From positions 49,200,552 through 49,264,551 of the forward strand of contig NC_087062.1 of assembly GCF_963678635.1 (NCBI RefSeq): a stretch of 64,000 nt of DNA, in the 5' to 3' direction. Both the position numbers and the translations under genes were made by a program. Of this stretch, positions 22,602 through 35,087 are shown one piece after another; the first letter of the stretch is position 1; every line of letters starts with the position of its first letter. This DNA is from Symsagittifera roscoffensis. Lineage: Eukaryota; Xenacoelomorpha; Acoela; Convolutidae. Under the pieces are notes generated by a model that worked only from the letters and a program-made list of their open reading frames with translations, was not told the DNA's origin and did no database searches.

Positions 22602-24000
22602 TTAATGCTGTTTCAGGGATGGTAGTTTGCAATCAGTGTGTAGGTGACCAATGAAACTCATCTTCGTGCACCCTGTTACAACACGGAGAGCTGCGTTTTG
22701 AACTAAAGTATTTGGTTCAGGGGATATTGCTTGCAGCGTGGGAAGAACTGGGCAGGAGTACTCGAGTATTGCTCTGATCAAAGAATTGAACGTTGCGAGC
22801 AACGTTTCTTTGGCTTGTCCCGCATTCGTCCCTGAACAATGCGTCAGAACCGATATCTTACGCGCGGCTTTCATGGCGTTTTGTTTACAATGCTTCGCAG
22901 AGTAGAGTATAGTCATATTAGTGCTAACGGACAGGTCTAGGTATTTTTTCTGGCCTCGGAGGACCGAGGTGTTCATTGAAACAGCTGGCTGAGTTAAACT
23001 CTTTGTTGTGGGAGCTGAACAAGCTCAATGATCCTTTCGAGGAAGAAAACATTAGGTGTCTGTTCGTAAAAACTCATGGAGCTGGTTTAAATAATTGGTT
23101 AAAACGCCTAAAAAGCAGGACCTCTCGACAATATCACTTGATTGTACAAAATGGTGAAATTGTACTGCGTAAGATTGAGGAAAAAACTAAAATTTGAGGA
23201 ACACTGTACAGACAATCCTAGTTGTGGATATTTTTTTTCTGACTAGCGTCCTTGTTTGGCGCCCGCTAAGGTAATTTGAGATCCATCTGAATATCCCTTC
23301 TGGTAAGCTAGAGCCGTGCAGTAGTCTGAATAAAAAAGGTGACATACGATATCGAAGTATTTCGACAGGTGGCAAGTACTCTTCTTTTGTGGGGTCTCTT
23401 TTGGTTCTACTGTAAGCAGGGCTGTTGTAGTTGAGTGGAAAGATCTGAAAACGTGTTATGGGAGGTTTTTTGTAGATAGCGTTGAGTTTGAAATGGATTA
23501 GGGCTTCCAAAAATTCAATTGCTGGACTGAGAACAGATACCGGACGATAGGATCATTTAAAATCTTTGTTCGGTTTGAGTAGAGGAACAATTTGGGGTTT
23601 TCCAGACTTAGGGAATTAAGCAAGGGAGAGGTTTATAGTATCAGTGAGAAATTCAATTATCATTGGTCTTGCATTTAAAAAAATATATGGTACACAAACC
23701 GTCGTGACCTAGCGCACTGGAGGGTTTAACGGACTTGATGACTGTGCCGTATCTGTTGGATAAAATTTGACTTGCTTTTCCTGACTAAGTTTACAAAAAT
23801 TTGGTTTAGTTCCTCTCTGCTTCTTGTTTGATTGACGTTCAGCTTATTGCGTATATTGGATTTAAAAAGCATTTGAAATGTCTTTGGGCGTTGAAAAGTT
23901 TTCAGTCTTAAAATTGAAAAGGTGGTTGTCCGCCACAGACTTCGCAAAAACTTTCCAAAAACTGCTTGGAGCCGTGTGGTGACTGAACATCTAGAGGAAG
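22602..24000 (-). pseudogene. Non-LTR retrotransposon reverse transcriptase relic
   Basis: Minus-strand pieces occur in the order of a non-LTR RT: ALGHDG (23701-23725), KSGKPQIVPLLKP (about 23560-23610), GIFRWISNYLSGRQTRTLV (about 23230-23290), and the C-terminal LEYSCPVL and LVQNAALRVVTGCTKM (about 22650-22780). Many frameshifts and stops separate them. The VPQG block near 23195 has lost one base. I find no YADD/FADD catalytic motif in the 210 bp between it and the C-terminal domain, so the palm is deleted. Endonuclease domain not recognised. LINE clade not assigned. Confidence 0.8.
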
Positions 24001-24500
24001 TCTCGCTAACATTTTTTTTTGCAATTAAAAGTTAACTTTAGTGGTTTAGTGGATACAGGGGCGGGAGAGTATGTGATTCTGGGAACAGTACGAGCAATTA
24101 AAATCTCTCTGGTGGTCTTTATTGAGATTCCTGGGTTTACTACAGTCAAAATATATCCAACCCTAAATCTAGCACCACTTGTTTGGCTTCGTTTGATGAC
24201 CTGGTTACATGCGGAGTAGATTGGAGTTTATGCCTGAACCAAGTAGCACAAGCAAAATTAACCGACGGAGCAGCGTGGCGGCTTCCGACGCTCCGAACAC
24301 AAAACTGGGCTTTGCAATCAATCTGCGCTCCCCTGTTGATTGCAGGTTGTAGTTGCGACATTTACAGTCCAGGCTGTCTGTCGAGTCCACCACTAAAAGG
24401 CGACTATCTGGACCCAAAAAAGGCTTCTTCACCGCATCCATTGAAAATAAAAACTCTGGGAGCAAATCATACAGGCCAAATCAAGAACGATTTCTTGGCC
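24001..24500. other. Unassigned, possibly 5-prime part of the non-LTR relic
   Basis: Overlapping open frames on both strands (24183-24572 +, 24205-24465 -) in a GC-richer patch. I cannot match either to an endonuclease or any other domain. This is the position where the endonuclease of the minus-strand element would be expected. Confidence 0.35.
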
Positions 24501-24509
24501 AGTTCTGAA

Positions 24510-26125
24510 CATCCTCCTGGAACAGAAAGCTTCCATGCGCAGTATAAGAAGTTACCTGTTGATTCTAGGTAATACTAATTTACATCAATTATGCAAATGG
24601 TATAAAGTATCAAGTCTTGCGACCTGTTTATAATCCCCTTAAAAACAGCAAAAAATTATCTGTAATGGAAACATTTATCTTTTGAAAAAGACAAATCAGA
24701 GACTTCTTCAATCATTGTAGACAGAACACAAAACATTGATAGAGTAATAGATCAAATTAAACTAGCAAGTAACGCACCTCCAGTGCTTAGAATTTTCGAG
24801 AACAATTTAGAAATCGCAAATACTGGAAATCAGATCTGCATCCTTTGAGTATTCTCTGACCATGTTCAATTACAGGGTTAGAGATTTCATATTTTCATAA
24901 AATTTATTTTCTAGAAATTAAGTGAAAAATCATAAAAAACGCCATATCTCGAGAAACAAAAGGATTTGGGCATTCATAAATGGAGGTCAAATTCTCAACC
25001 CCTGAAACAACCCTGAAAATATTCCACTTTCAGGCTATTTATTTTCATGTCAATTTGCCTATACTAGTATACTAATATGGCTGCCTAATACGCCTCAATT
25101 AAATTTTTACGTCAGAATCTTTAATCACGCCAAGAAGAAACAACTACGCTAATTTGGAGGAAAAAAATGATAAACCGTAGCTTTCTGAAGACTATGGTCG
25201 GAACTTTCTGTGCTACTTGCACAGTAACCGGCTATCCTTAATTCCTTTCAAATTAGTCGATACTATGAATGGTATTCACTTCACTCATTAATACTGCAAT
25301 CATTCATTAATATTCAACTACAACCGACAGCTGTAAAATGATGAGCAATAAGAAACCAAAGTTCACCAATATGTTGAAAAACTGTCACTGAAATCAAGGA
25401 AGACAAAAAATAACGAGTGAATTGTTGCCTTTTTTCCAGCGTTCAATTTTCACAGAGTAATTAACATTTCAAATTTACAATGCAAATTTCGTTACAAGTC
25501 ATTTTTGGAAGCCAGATTTGCAATTTTTGAATGTACCCTGACAGCACCCCACTACTGGGTTGAGAAATTCAATTTGGGTTAGTTTTTTAATTCTAAGTTT
25601 TTTATATATTTTTTTTTAAAAAAACTAACTCAATGTGCTTAAACTGTATCGTTATTCAACTCTTACTTACAAGATAAGGGGTTTTTCCACTACCCCACTT
25701 GTTTTGAACTGCCACCGGCTCGTTTTCAATTTGTGAAATGCAATTCAATCTACTAACACTGCTTATAAAATGGTGACGTCCTCATAATGGAGAGAATGAA
25801 TGATGGAAAGTAGCAATTTTGAGAAAACTGAATTTTATTTTGCTGAGATATTTAAAAAAATCAAATTCTACTTTCGAAGCTAGAAGTCGATCAGGTTGTT
25901 TTTACCATTACATTTTGTCTCCTCGACAAGGAACCGATCTGAACTTAAAAAGAAATCAAAATTCGAACCGCGAAAAAAAATTGAGACCGAACAAATTTTA
26001 AGACTTTCCCTGGAAAAAAAAGCATCGCGACTACGTTCATCGGCTCCTAAGAAGTTTCTAGATTTTTGGTAAAACTTCGCCAGCTTTTGTTTTCAAAATT
26101 TGCAACGTATCGTGAAAGTTAGCGG
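24510..26125. repeat. Region-2 repeat, copy 1 (about 1.6 kb)
   Basis: Begins at CATCCTCCTGGAACAGAAAG and continues with GTTACCTGTTGATTCTAGG, matching copy 2 at 26126. A short central segment (about 24975-25085) is unique to this copy. The rest (25086-26125) matches 27030-28075. No coding potential recognised. Confidence 0.85.
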
Positions 26126-28075
26126 CCGTTTCCTGGAACATCCTCCTTGAACAGAAAACTTCCAGGCGCAGTAAGTTACCTGTTGATTCTAGGTAATACT
26201 AATTTACATCATTTAAAACAAATGATATAAATTATCAAGTCTTGCGACCTGTTTATAATCCCCTTGAAACCAGCAAAAACTGTCTGTAATGGAACCATTT
26301 ATCTTTTGAAAAAGACAAATCAGAGACTTCTTCAAGCATTGTAGACAGAACACAAAACAATGATAGAGTAATAGATTAAATCAAACTAGCAAGTAACGCA
26401 CCTCCAGTGCTTAGAATTTTCAAGAACAATATAGAAATCGCAAATACTGGAAATCAGATCTGCATTCTTTGAGTATTTTCTGACCGTGTTCAATTATAGG
26501 AGTAGAGATTTCAAATATTGAAAAAAAAAACTAAATTTTATTTTCTAGAAATTAAGTGAAAAATCATAAAAAACGCCATATCTCGAAAAACAAAAGGATT
26601 CGGGAAAAATAAAAATCACAACACATTTTAAAGAGTCTTTAAGACTCTCGTCGACAATGTTTTACCCGTAAAAAAATCGACTAATTTGAAAGGAAAAGAA
26701 TTCAATTAATAGGGAGTTACTTTCGCATTCTGAACGAAAATTTTTTTTTGACCATTGAAAACATTGTTTTCACGCAAAATCAGGTATCACAAAAATGATT
26801 TGACTGGGTTGAGTGATATATCATAATAAAACCCTTTCATTCATGATTTGATCTGATTTTTAAAATTTCAAAACGTTTTCCAAGTGTTGGGAAAACCTGT
26901 TAGAAAGTTTTGATTTTTTGTCTTAATTCTAGCAAATAAAGCAAGCGAGCAGGCTAACAGGCTGAATTATGCCTAATTTAAGAACTGCCACCGGCTCGTT
27001 TTCAATTTGTGAAATGCAATACAATCTACTATGCCTAATATGCCTCAATTAAATTTTTACGTCAGAATCTTTTATCACGCCAAGAAGAAACAACTACGCT
27101 AATTTGGAGGAAAAAAAATGATAAACCGTAGCTTTCTGAAGACTATGGTCGGAACTTTCTGTGCTACTTGCACAGTAACCGGCTATCCTTAATTCCTTTC
27201 AAATTAGTCGATACTATGAATGGTATTCACTTCACTCATTAATACTGCAATCATTCATTAATATTCAACTACAACCGACAGCTGTAAAATGATAAGCAAT
27301 AAGAAACCAAAGTTCACCAATATGTTGAAAAACTGTCACTGAAATCAAGGAAGACAAAAATAACGAGTGAATTGTTGCCTTTTTTCCAGCGTTCAATTTT
27401 CACAGAGTAATTAACATTTCAAATTTACAATTCAAATTTCGTTACAAGTCATTTTTGGAAGCCAGATTTGCAATCTTTGAATGTACCCTGACAGCACCCC
27501 ACTACTGGGTTGAGAAATTCAATTTGGGTTAGTTTTTTAATTCTAAGTTTTTTATATATTTTTTAAAAAAACTAACTCAATGTGCGTAAACTGTATCGTT
27601 ATTCAACTCTTACTTACAAGATAAGGGGTTTTTCCACTACCTCACTTGTTTTGAACTGCCACCGGCTCGTTTTCAATTTGTGAAATGCAATGCAATCTAC
27701 TAACACTGCTTATAAAATGGTGACGTCCTCATAATGGAGAGAACGAATGATGGAAAGTATCAATTTTGAGAAAACTGAATTTTATTTTGCTGAGATATTT
27801 AAAAAAATCAAATTCTACTTTCGAAGCTAGAAGTCGATCAGGTTTTTCTTTACCATTACATTTTGTCTCCTCGACAAGGAACCGATCTGAACTTAAAAAG
27901 AAATCAAAATTCGAACCGCGAAAAAAAATTGAGCCCGAACAAATTTTAAGACTTTCTCTGGAATAAAAAGCATCGCGACTACGTTCATCGGCTCCTAAGA
28001 AGTTTCTAGATTTTTGGTAAAACTTCGCCGGCTTTTGTTTTCAAAATTTGCAACGTATCGTGGAAGTTAGCGGCC
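26126..28075. repeat. Region-2 repeat, copy 2 (about 1.95 kb)
   Basis: Head-to-tail copy of 24510-26125. Its centre (about 26605-27030) is replaced by a different segment that ends in another copy of CCACCGGCTCGTTTTCAATT, a sequence also present near 25720 and 27660. The replacement therefore probably arose by recombination between those short repeats. Confidence 0.85.
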
Positions 28076-28183
28076 GTTTCCTGGAACATCCTCCTTGAAC
28101 AGAAAACTTCCGGGCGCAGTAAGTTACCTGTTGATTCTAGGTAATACTAAGTTACATCATTTAAAATAAATGATATAAATTAT
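28076..28183. repeat. Region-2 repeat, copy 3, truncated by the CTAG array
   Basis: Matches the start of copies 1 and 2 up to AAATGATATAAATTAT, where copy 2 continues CAAGTCTTGCG. Here it is cut by CTAGCACAATCAGG, the first base of the tandem array. This marks the left insertion boundary of the array. Confidence 0.9.
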
Positions 28184-28187
28184 CTAG

Positions 28188-30403
28188 CACAATCAGGTAC
28201 TAGTGGCTTGATTTTGGTTTTTAGTTTTTTCTGGAACCAAAACAAAATGGTTGGTCATGCGTCCAAATCATGGCCTAAAGCAAAGACGTTGGACTCTACG
28301 CATTCGCATTAGCAATGCGCCCTTCGGGCGCAAATGCCAATGCTCAATTAATTTTGCCACGTGAAAAAGTTTTTAAGGAAAAATTCTGATAAAATTTAAC
28401 TTAAACTACCACGAAAGAACGCAAAGATTTCAAAGTGTGAAACAATCAAGTTTTTGCTAATACCGGGCATGCAGTGAGACTGTTTTCGGCAAAAATAAAA
28501 TGGAAAATGAAGGAAAAGGAAAGAAAAATTTGTTCAAAATGAGAACGCAACATCAAAAACTTATATGATTTCTGCTAATTTCAGAATTCCGATCAGGCTG
28601 ATTTCAGATTTTAAGCATAGAATTTACGGTTACGGCTGCTCCCTCTACAGGTCCCAGAGGGACCGAGTGAGCATCCTACCTCGATCCAGGATACCGGATA
28701 GTTGTTTTTAATTTTTCACAAAATTGTATTTCACTAATGCTTGTTTGCAATTCCTCATAAGAAGCTGTATGAATTTTAAAAAAATTGATTTTATTAATCA
28801 AGGCTTCCAAGAACAACTGATGTTAGGCGGTTACAAATGCGGTTGGTGAAAACTAGTAAGGGATAATGATGAGAAAAATTGTAAGTTTTCAAATGAATTT
28901 AAAAAGAGTTTTTTTTCTTTTTTCTTTTGTAAATCGGGAGAAATGAATCAGTTTTTTTTAAGTTTTCCTCGCACCACCCACTGTTCATAAGTAATGAAGA
29001 TTCCTGTTCTAGCCGTTTATAAAACTTTGGCAGAAAAAACATCAGAAAGATGTAAAATGTTTTAAAAAAAAGAAAAATTTAAAAATTATGTTTTAAAAAA
29101 AAAATCAAAAACTTGTAATTTTCAAAATTGAAAAAAAGTGAAAATTAATTGCATATTACGATTCAGCGTACCCAACTTAGTGGGTCTAGCATTTTAAATT
29201 ACCAAAAAATGTTGAAAATTGTAGATTTTATGAAGTTTTCAGTTTGGCTATTTTTCCTTGTCGCCTCCACTTGAGGCACCTTTGAGCCAACTTGAGAAAC
29301 TGGAACCTGAACAAGCTGCACAGATGGTCAAAATGAGCCATTTTCAGCGTGATAACACGCCTGGAAGAAAAAAAACTCCAGAAAAGAAAGAAAATTATGA
29401 ACTTTAACCTTTTTTCTTCTTCAAATGGCGATACTTAGAATAATTTTTCAGCTGAAAAGTTCAAAAAAAATCGAAAAAATTCAAATTTTGAAAAAATTTA
29501 TAAAAAAATCTCATCAGTCTGTTTATTGGAGTCTTCGAGGTTTTGGGAGACCTTATCTGGCGACTAACAACAAGTGGATCACTTATTTTAAAATTTTGAG
29601 TAAGGTCAAAAAAACATGTTTTTTCGACTTTTTTGACAGAATTCTGAAAGCAATATCTTGGCTAAAAACAAGAATGAGGGCCTAAAAATAGTACAAACAG
29701 TACTCCCACATAAAGTACATTAGGTTGGAAACAAAAAATTTACTCTGAGTCAAAAATCGTTTTTTAACTTTATTTCTGAACAAGAAATTAAAAAGAAATC
29801 AAAAACTTAAAAATTTTTTGAAAAAAATGATTGTTTTGAAAAAGTGCCAATTTTTAGCTGAAACTTTTTATTTTAGCTAACAAAGCCAGACCAATGCCCT
29901 TCAAGCTCAAATAAATTAGTTATGCAAATTATTTTCAAGTTTTTTCGTTAAAGCCTTTTATTTTGAAAAAGTATTCAAAAATGGGTAAAAAAAAGTCAAA
30001 AAAATCAATTTTCTCCGATTCAAAAACCTCCACTACCATGATGATTAGTGCGTTAGATAGGACGGCTGAGATCAATTTAGACGTTCTTTCATAAGTATAT
30101 CGAAATTTTCACTTATTTTTGAGAATTAAGCAAAATAAAAACTTTTCCCAAATTGGGCAAAAAGCCCAAATTAGCCCAAACACCTGTTAAAAATTGTTGG
30201 GTCAAAAAATCACAAAAGGAAACCCCTATTCGTTTGACATTTTAGGGCCGCATGCAAAAAATTAGACCAATCTAACCTGACAATTTCGAGAATCAACTTT
30301 TTTGTCAAAATTCTCTAAAGACCAATTTAGGGAGATTACTTGTACCGGTGGGGGCCCTACCCCACCTAAAAAATTTTTGAAATGCTGGAACGCGGCCACC
30401 TAG
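28188..30403 (+). repeat. Array unit 1, class A (2216 bp)
   Basis: H1 is GCGCCC-TTCG-GGCGC at 28317-28331, H2 core GGTCCC-AGA-GGGACC at 28650-28664, box GGCCGCATGCAAAAAATTAG at 30246-30265, and H3 GGTGGGG-GCCCTA-CCCCACC at 30347-30366. Its 5-prime end (CACAATCAGGTACTAGTGG) is the most diverged of class A, consistent with being the oldest or edge unit. Confidence 0.85.
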
Positions 30404-32880
30404 CCGGTCAGGTGTGCGTCCCACCCGCCCTCCGTGACTAATCTTGCTTCCGAGAAATATCATTTGTTTCACCTTTACCCCATCCCAGGTCAGTTACTCT
30501 TGAAAAAAGTCCTACTTGAAACGTTCGCATTCACTTTGCCCCCTACGGGCGCAATGGTGAAGCCCATTTTTTCTTCTCACTGAACTTCTTCTCCGAACAG
30601 TTCACATAAAACATTACTATGGTTTTATCTGAAATCTGCCGTGTCCAGCTGCGACTCCGACTTTTTTCACGTCACTGGTGTTCCAACAACAGGTCCACAT
30701 GAGATTCCCATTCAGATACTGTCTCAATTTTGAAAATACTGATTTGATTTTTTTTTGCCATTTTTCGCAAAATAAACTAATTACTTCATTCGAATTTTAA
30801 AAAAAATACCGAAAAACACTTAAAGATAGCAAGACATTATTGTGACTGTCGTCTATATCTGTTCTCTTTGTTGGAGGTCAATGATGCTCCCTAAGTGGGA
30901 CCACAAGGGTCCCAGGGAGCATCAGTAAAGGCTTTGGATAGTATGCCATTTTTGATTATGATAAAATCTTTGGCCAATTGTGTTTTTTTGCAGTCCCTTA
31001 TCCACTGCAAATGTAAAGACTAATTTTTGTTTGAAGTTTTAAAAAATAATAATAACCTTTTCATTTGTGATGACTCGTATCACTCATAAATCAATGGAAG
31101 ACTCTGACTAACCTTCTCAAGCATGGAAATACATCAAAAAGAAAAAAAGATTCTGGTTATTTCAGACTGCTTTTTTTGTTAAATTTCAGATAGATTTTGA
31201 AAACTCTTTCTTCAAATTGTATGTCTGCCGAAAAAGAACAAAAATTACAAACTGAAACCATTTTGGTTAAATTAAGGCTCTTCACCCACCAAACTGGAAA
31301 TTGCGAAGCTGAAACGAACAATCGACAGCCCATTTTATAAGTTTCGTTTTATTTTTTCAAAACATGTGTCATATATTTTCAAAAGCAATTTATTAAAGTT
31401 TCATTTTTTACCAGAAAAGTAAGTCCGAAAAAAAAACAGATTTTTAAATACTGTCAAAAAATAAAGTGGCAAGTAGTTTTACCAATGGAATCATAGTATA
31501 TGATTAAGTTCAAAATAGTTTTCATTACCATTGACTAGACGCTTACTCAATTTGAGTAATGTCGTTAATATTTTTTTTTGAAACATAAAAAACGGATAAT
31601 GGAAAAGTTTTCTTCAAACTTATAGAAAAGAATTTTATGAGAAAAACCATTACTAATATCACGTGTAAATTAGGAGAGTAGATTCAGGCCACATGCAAAA
31701 TTTCAGCAGAAGCACTCAAGCAATTTTGAGAACGAAACAATTGTTCCAGAAAATGACAAAGTAGTATATACACCAATTTTACCATAAATCGTCAAAATAA
31801 AAAAATCGCAAAAACTACAAATTTTATCCAATTTTGACTTTTAAATACTCTATACCGACTAAATCAACTATGCTAAGCTCGAATCAACCATCAAAAACCA
31901 TTTTTAATCGTTCTGAATTTTTCAAGTTTTTTTCTATCAAAAAGTTGAGTCAGAAATGGGAAAAAGGTTTTTTTTTCAGAAAAACAAAAAAAGTTGTTCA
32001 AAATCAAATAAAAATCTAAGCCACTGTTTTTGAACCTGCTCAGAATGGTTCTGGTGACCGAAGCCGTAAAACGTACCCAATTCGAGGAAATTCGAAAAAA
32101 CTCTTTTTTCAGCACTTTGAAAAAGTGGAAAAATGTAAAAAATAGTCTTCAAACAAATAGGATGAAAAAGTGATCAGTAAAAGCATCGATGCCGTGTCAA
32201 ATGAGGATCGCATGCCAATTTTTGAAACAATCCATCGGGTTTTTTTTAAGAACGAAACCATTTTTTGACAATTTTAGTAGTAGTATTTACACTTATTAGT
32301 ACCATATATGGTCAAAATTCAAAAATACAAAAAACTACAATTTTTATCCGATTTTGACCTTCAAATACTCTATACCCACTAAATTGACTATCGGGAGCTC
32401 GAATCAACCATCAAAAACCACTTTTAATTACTTTCAAAATTTTTTATTTTTTAAATCAAAATGTTGAGTCAGAAATAGGAAAAAACAATTTTTTTCAAAA
32501 AGTCAAAAAAAGTTGTCCCAATTGAATAAACTCACTAAGCCACACTCTATGAACCTGTTCAGAATGGTTTTCATGATCAAAACCGTAAAAAGTACCCAAT
32601 TTGAGAAACTTCGAAAAATCACCTTTTAGTTAACTCAAAAAAGTGGAAAAATTGGGTAAAATGGGCTTCAAACCGATAGGATCGAAAAGTGACCTTTATA
32701 AGATATGATTGCCGTGTCAAATTAGGGCCGCATGCAAAAAATTAGCAAAATTCAACGAAACGTTTTTGAGAACTCGACAAATATGGTCATTTTGGTAAAT
32801 GTATAATTTTAGAAATTTTTTGCCCGGAAGGGGCCCCTACCCCTTCCTAATTGCTTTTTGTGCTACACGCGACCATCTAG
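30404..32880 (+). repeat. Array unit 2, class B (2477 bp)
   Basis: H1 is a nested stem TTCAC...GTGAA with loop TACG at 30530-30561. H2 is a 41-base hairpin at 30883-30923 (GATGCTCCCT / AGGGAGCATC outside, GGGACC / GGTCCC inside). Box-like segments recur near 31686, 32206 and 32725, giving an internal period of about 521 bp. H3 is GGAAGGGG / CCCCTTCC at 32826-32847. Near-identical to unit 10 apart from the first bases. Confidence 0.85.
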
Positions 32881-35087
32881 CACCCTCAAGGTCACGTGAC
32901 TTAATTTTGTTTTTGGTATTTTCTGAAACCAAAAGAGAGCGTGGTCATGCATCGACATCATGTGCTCAAGCAAATACGTGGACTTCTACGCATTCCCATT
33001 CGCAATGCGCCCATCGGGCGCAAATGCCAAGGCTCAATTAATTTTGCCAGGTGAAAATGTTTTAAAGAAAAATTCTGATGAATTTTAACTTAAACTACCA
33101 CCAAAAAACGTAATTTTCAAAGTGTGAAACAATCAAGTTTTTGGTAATACCGGGCATGCAGAGAGACTGATTTGGGCAAAAATAAAATGGAAAATGAAGG
33201 AAATGGAAAGAAAAAAATTGTTCAAAATAAGAACGCATTATCAAAAATTATTTGATCTCCGCTAATGTCATAATTCCGATCAGGCTGATTTCAGATTTAA
33301 AGCGTAGGGTTTACAGTTACGGCTGCTCTCTCTACAGGTCCCAGAGGGACCGAGTGAGCATCCTACCTCGATCCAGGATAACGGATAGTTGTTTTAAGTT
33401 TTTCACAATTTTTTTTACACTAATGCTTGTTTTCACTTCCTCATGAGAAGCTTTATAATTTTTTAGAACAAATGATTTTAATAATCAATGCTTCCAAGAA
33501 CAACTGATGTTAGGCGGTTACAAATGAGGTTGGTGAAAAGTAGTAAGGGATAATGATGAGAAAAATAGCAAGTTTTCAAATGAATTTAAAAACAGTTTTT
33601 TTCTTTTTTTCTTTTGTAAATCGGGAGAAACGAATCAGTTTTTTTAAAGTTTTCCTGGCACCACCCACTGTTATTAAATAATGAAGATTCATGTTCTAGC
33701 CGTTAATAACAATTTGGCAGAAAAAACATCAATATGATGTAAAATGTTTTAAAAAAGAGAAAAATTTAAAAATTATGTTTTTTTTTAGAAAAAAAAATTG
33801 TAATTTTCAAAATTGAAAAAAAGTGAAAATTAATTGCCTATTACGATTCAGCGTACCCAATTTAGTGGGTCTAGCATTTTAAATTACCAAAAAACGTTGA
33901 AAATTGTAGATTTTATGAAGTTTTCATTTTGGCTATTTTTCCTTGTCGCCTCCACTTAAGGCACCTTTGAGCCAACTTGAGAAACTGAAACCTAAACAAG
34001 CTACACAGATAGTCTGAATGAGCCATTTTCAGCTTGATAACACGCCAGGAAGAAAAAAAACTGTAGAAAAGAATGAAAATTTTGAACTTTAACCTTTTTT
34101 CTTCTTCAAATGGCGTTACTTAGAATAATTTTTCAGCTGAAAAGTTGAAAAAAAATCAAAAAATTCAAATTTTGAAAAAATTTAAAAAAAAACTCATCAG
34201 TCTGTTTATTGGAGTCTTCGAGATTTTGGGAGACCTTATCTGGTGGCTAACAACAAGTGGATCACTTATTTTAAAAATTCGAGAAAGGTCAAAAAAACAT
34301 GTTTTTTCGACTTTTTTGGACAGAATTCCGAAAGCAATATCTTGGCTTAAAACAAAAATGAGGGCCTAAAATTTGTACAAACAGTACTCCCACATAAAGT
34401 ACATTAGGTTGGAAACAAAAAATTGACTCTGACTCAAAAATCGTTTTTAAACTTTATTTCTGAACAAAAAATTGTAAAAAAATCAAAAATTTAAATTTTT
34501 TTTGAAAAAAATGATTGTTTTGAAAAAGTGCCAATTTTTAGCTGAAACTTTTCATTTTAGCTAAGAAAGCCAGAGCAATGCCCTTTAAGCTCTAATAAAC
34601 TAATAAACCAAATTGTTTTCAAGTTTTTTCGTCAAAGGTTTTTATTTTGAAAAAGTATTCAAAAATGGGTAAAAAAAAGTCAAAAAAATCAATTTTCTCC
34701 GATTCAAAAACCTCCACTACCATGATGATTAGTGCGTTAGATAGGACTGCTGAGATCAATTTAGACGTTCTTTCATAAGTATATCAAAATTTTTACTTAT
34801 TTTTGAGAATTAGGCAAAATAAAAACTTTTCCCAAATTGGGCAAAAAGCCCAAATTAGCCCAAACACCTGTTAAAAATTGTTGGGTCAAAAAATCACAAA
34901 AGGAAACCCCTATTCATTTGACATTTTAGGGCCGCATGCAAAAAATTAGACCAATCTAACCTGACAATTTCGAGAATCAACTTTTTTGTCAAGATTCTCT
35001 AAAGACCAATTTAGGGAGATTACTTGTACCGGTGGGGGCCCTACCCCACCTAAAAAATTTTTGAAATGCTGGAACGCGGCCACCTAG
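32881..35087 (+). repeat. Array unit 3, class A (2207 bp)
   Basis: H1 at 33007-33021 has loop ATCG instead of TTCG with the stem intact. H2 core is at 33337-33351, box at 34930-34949, H3 at 35031-35050. Close relative of unit 9, both with TGCTCTCTCT before H2. Confidence 0.85.
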
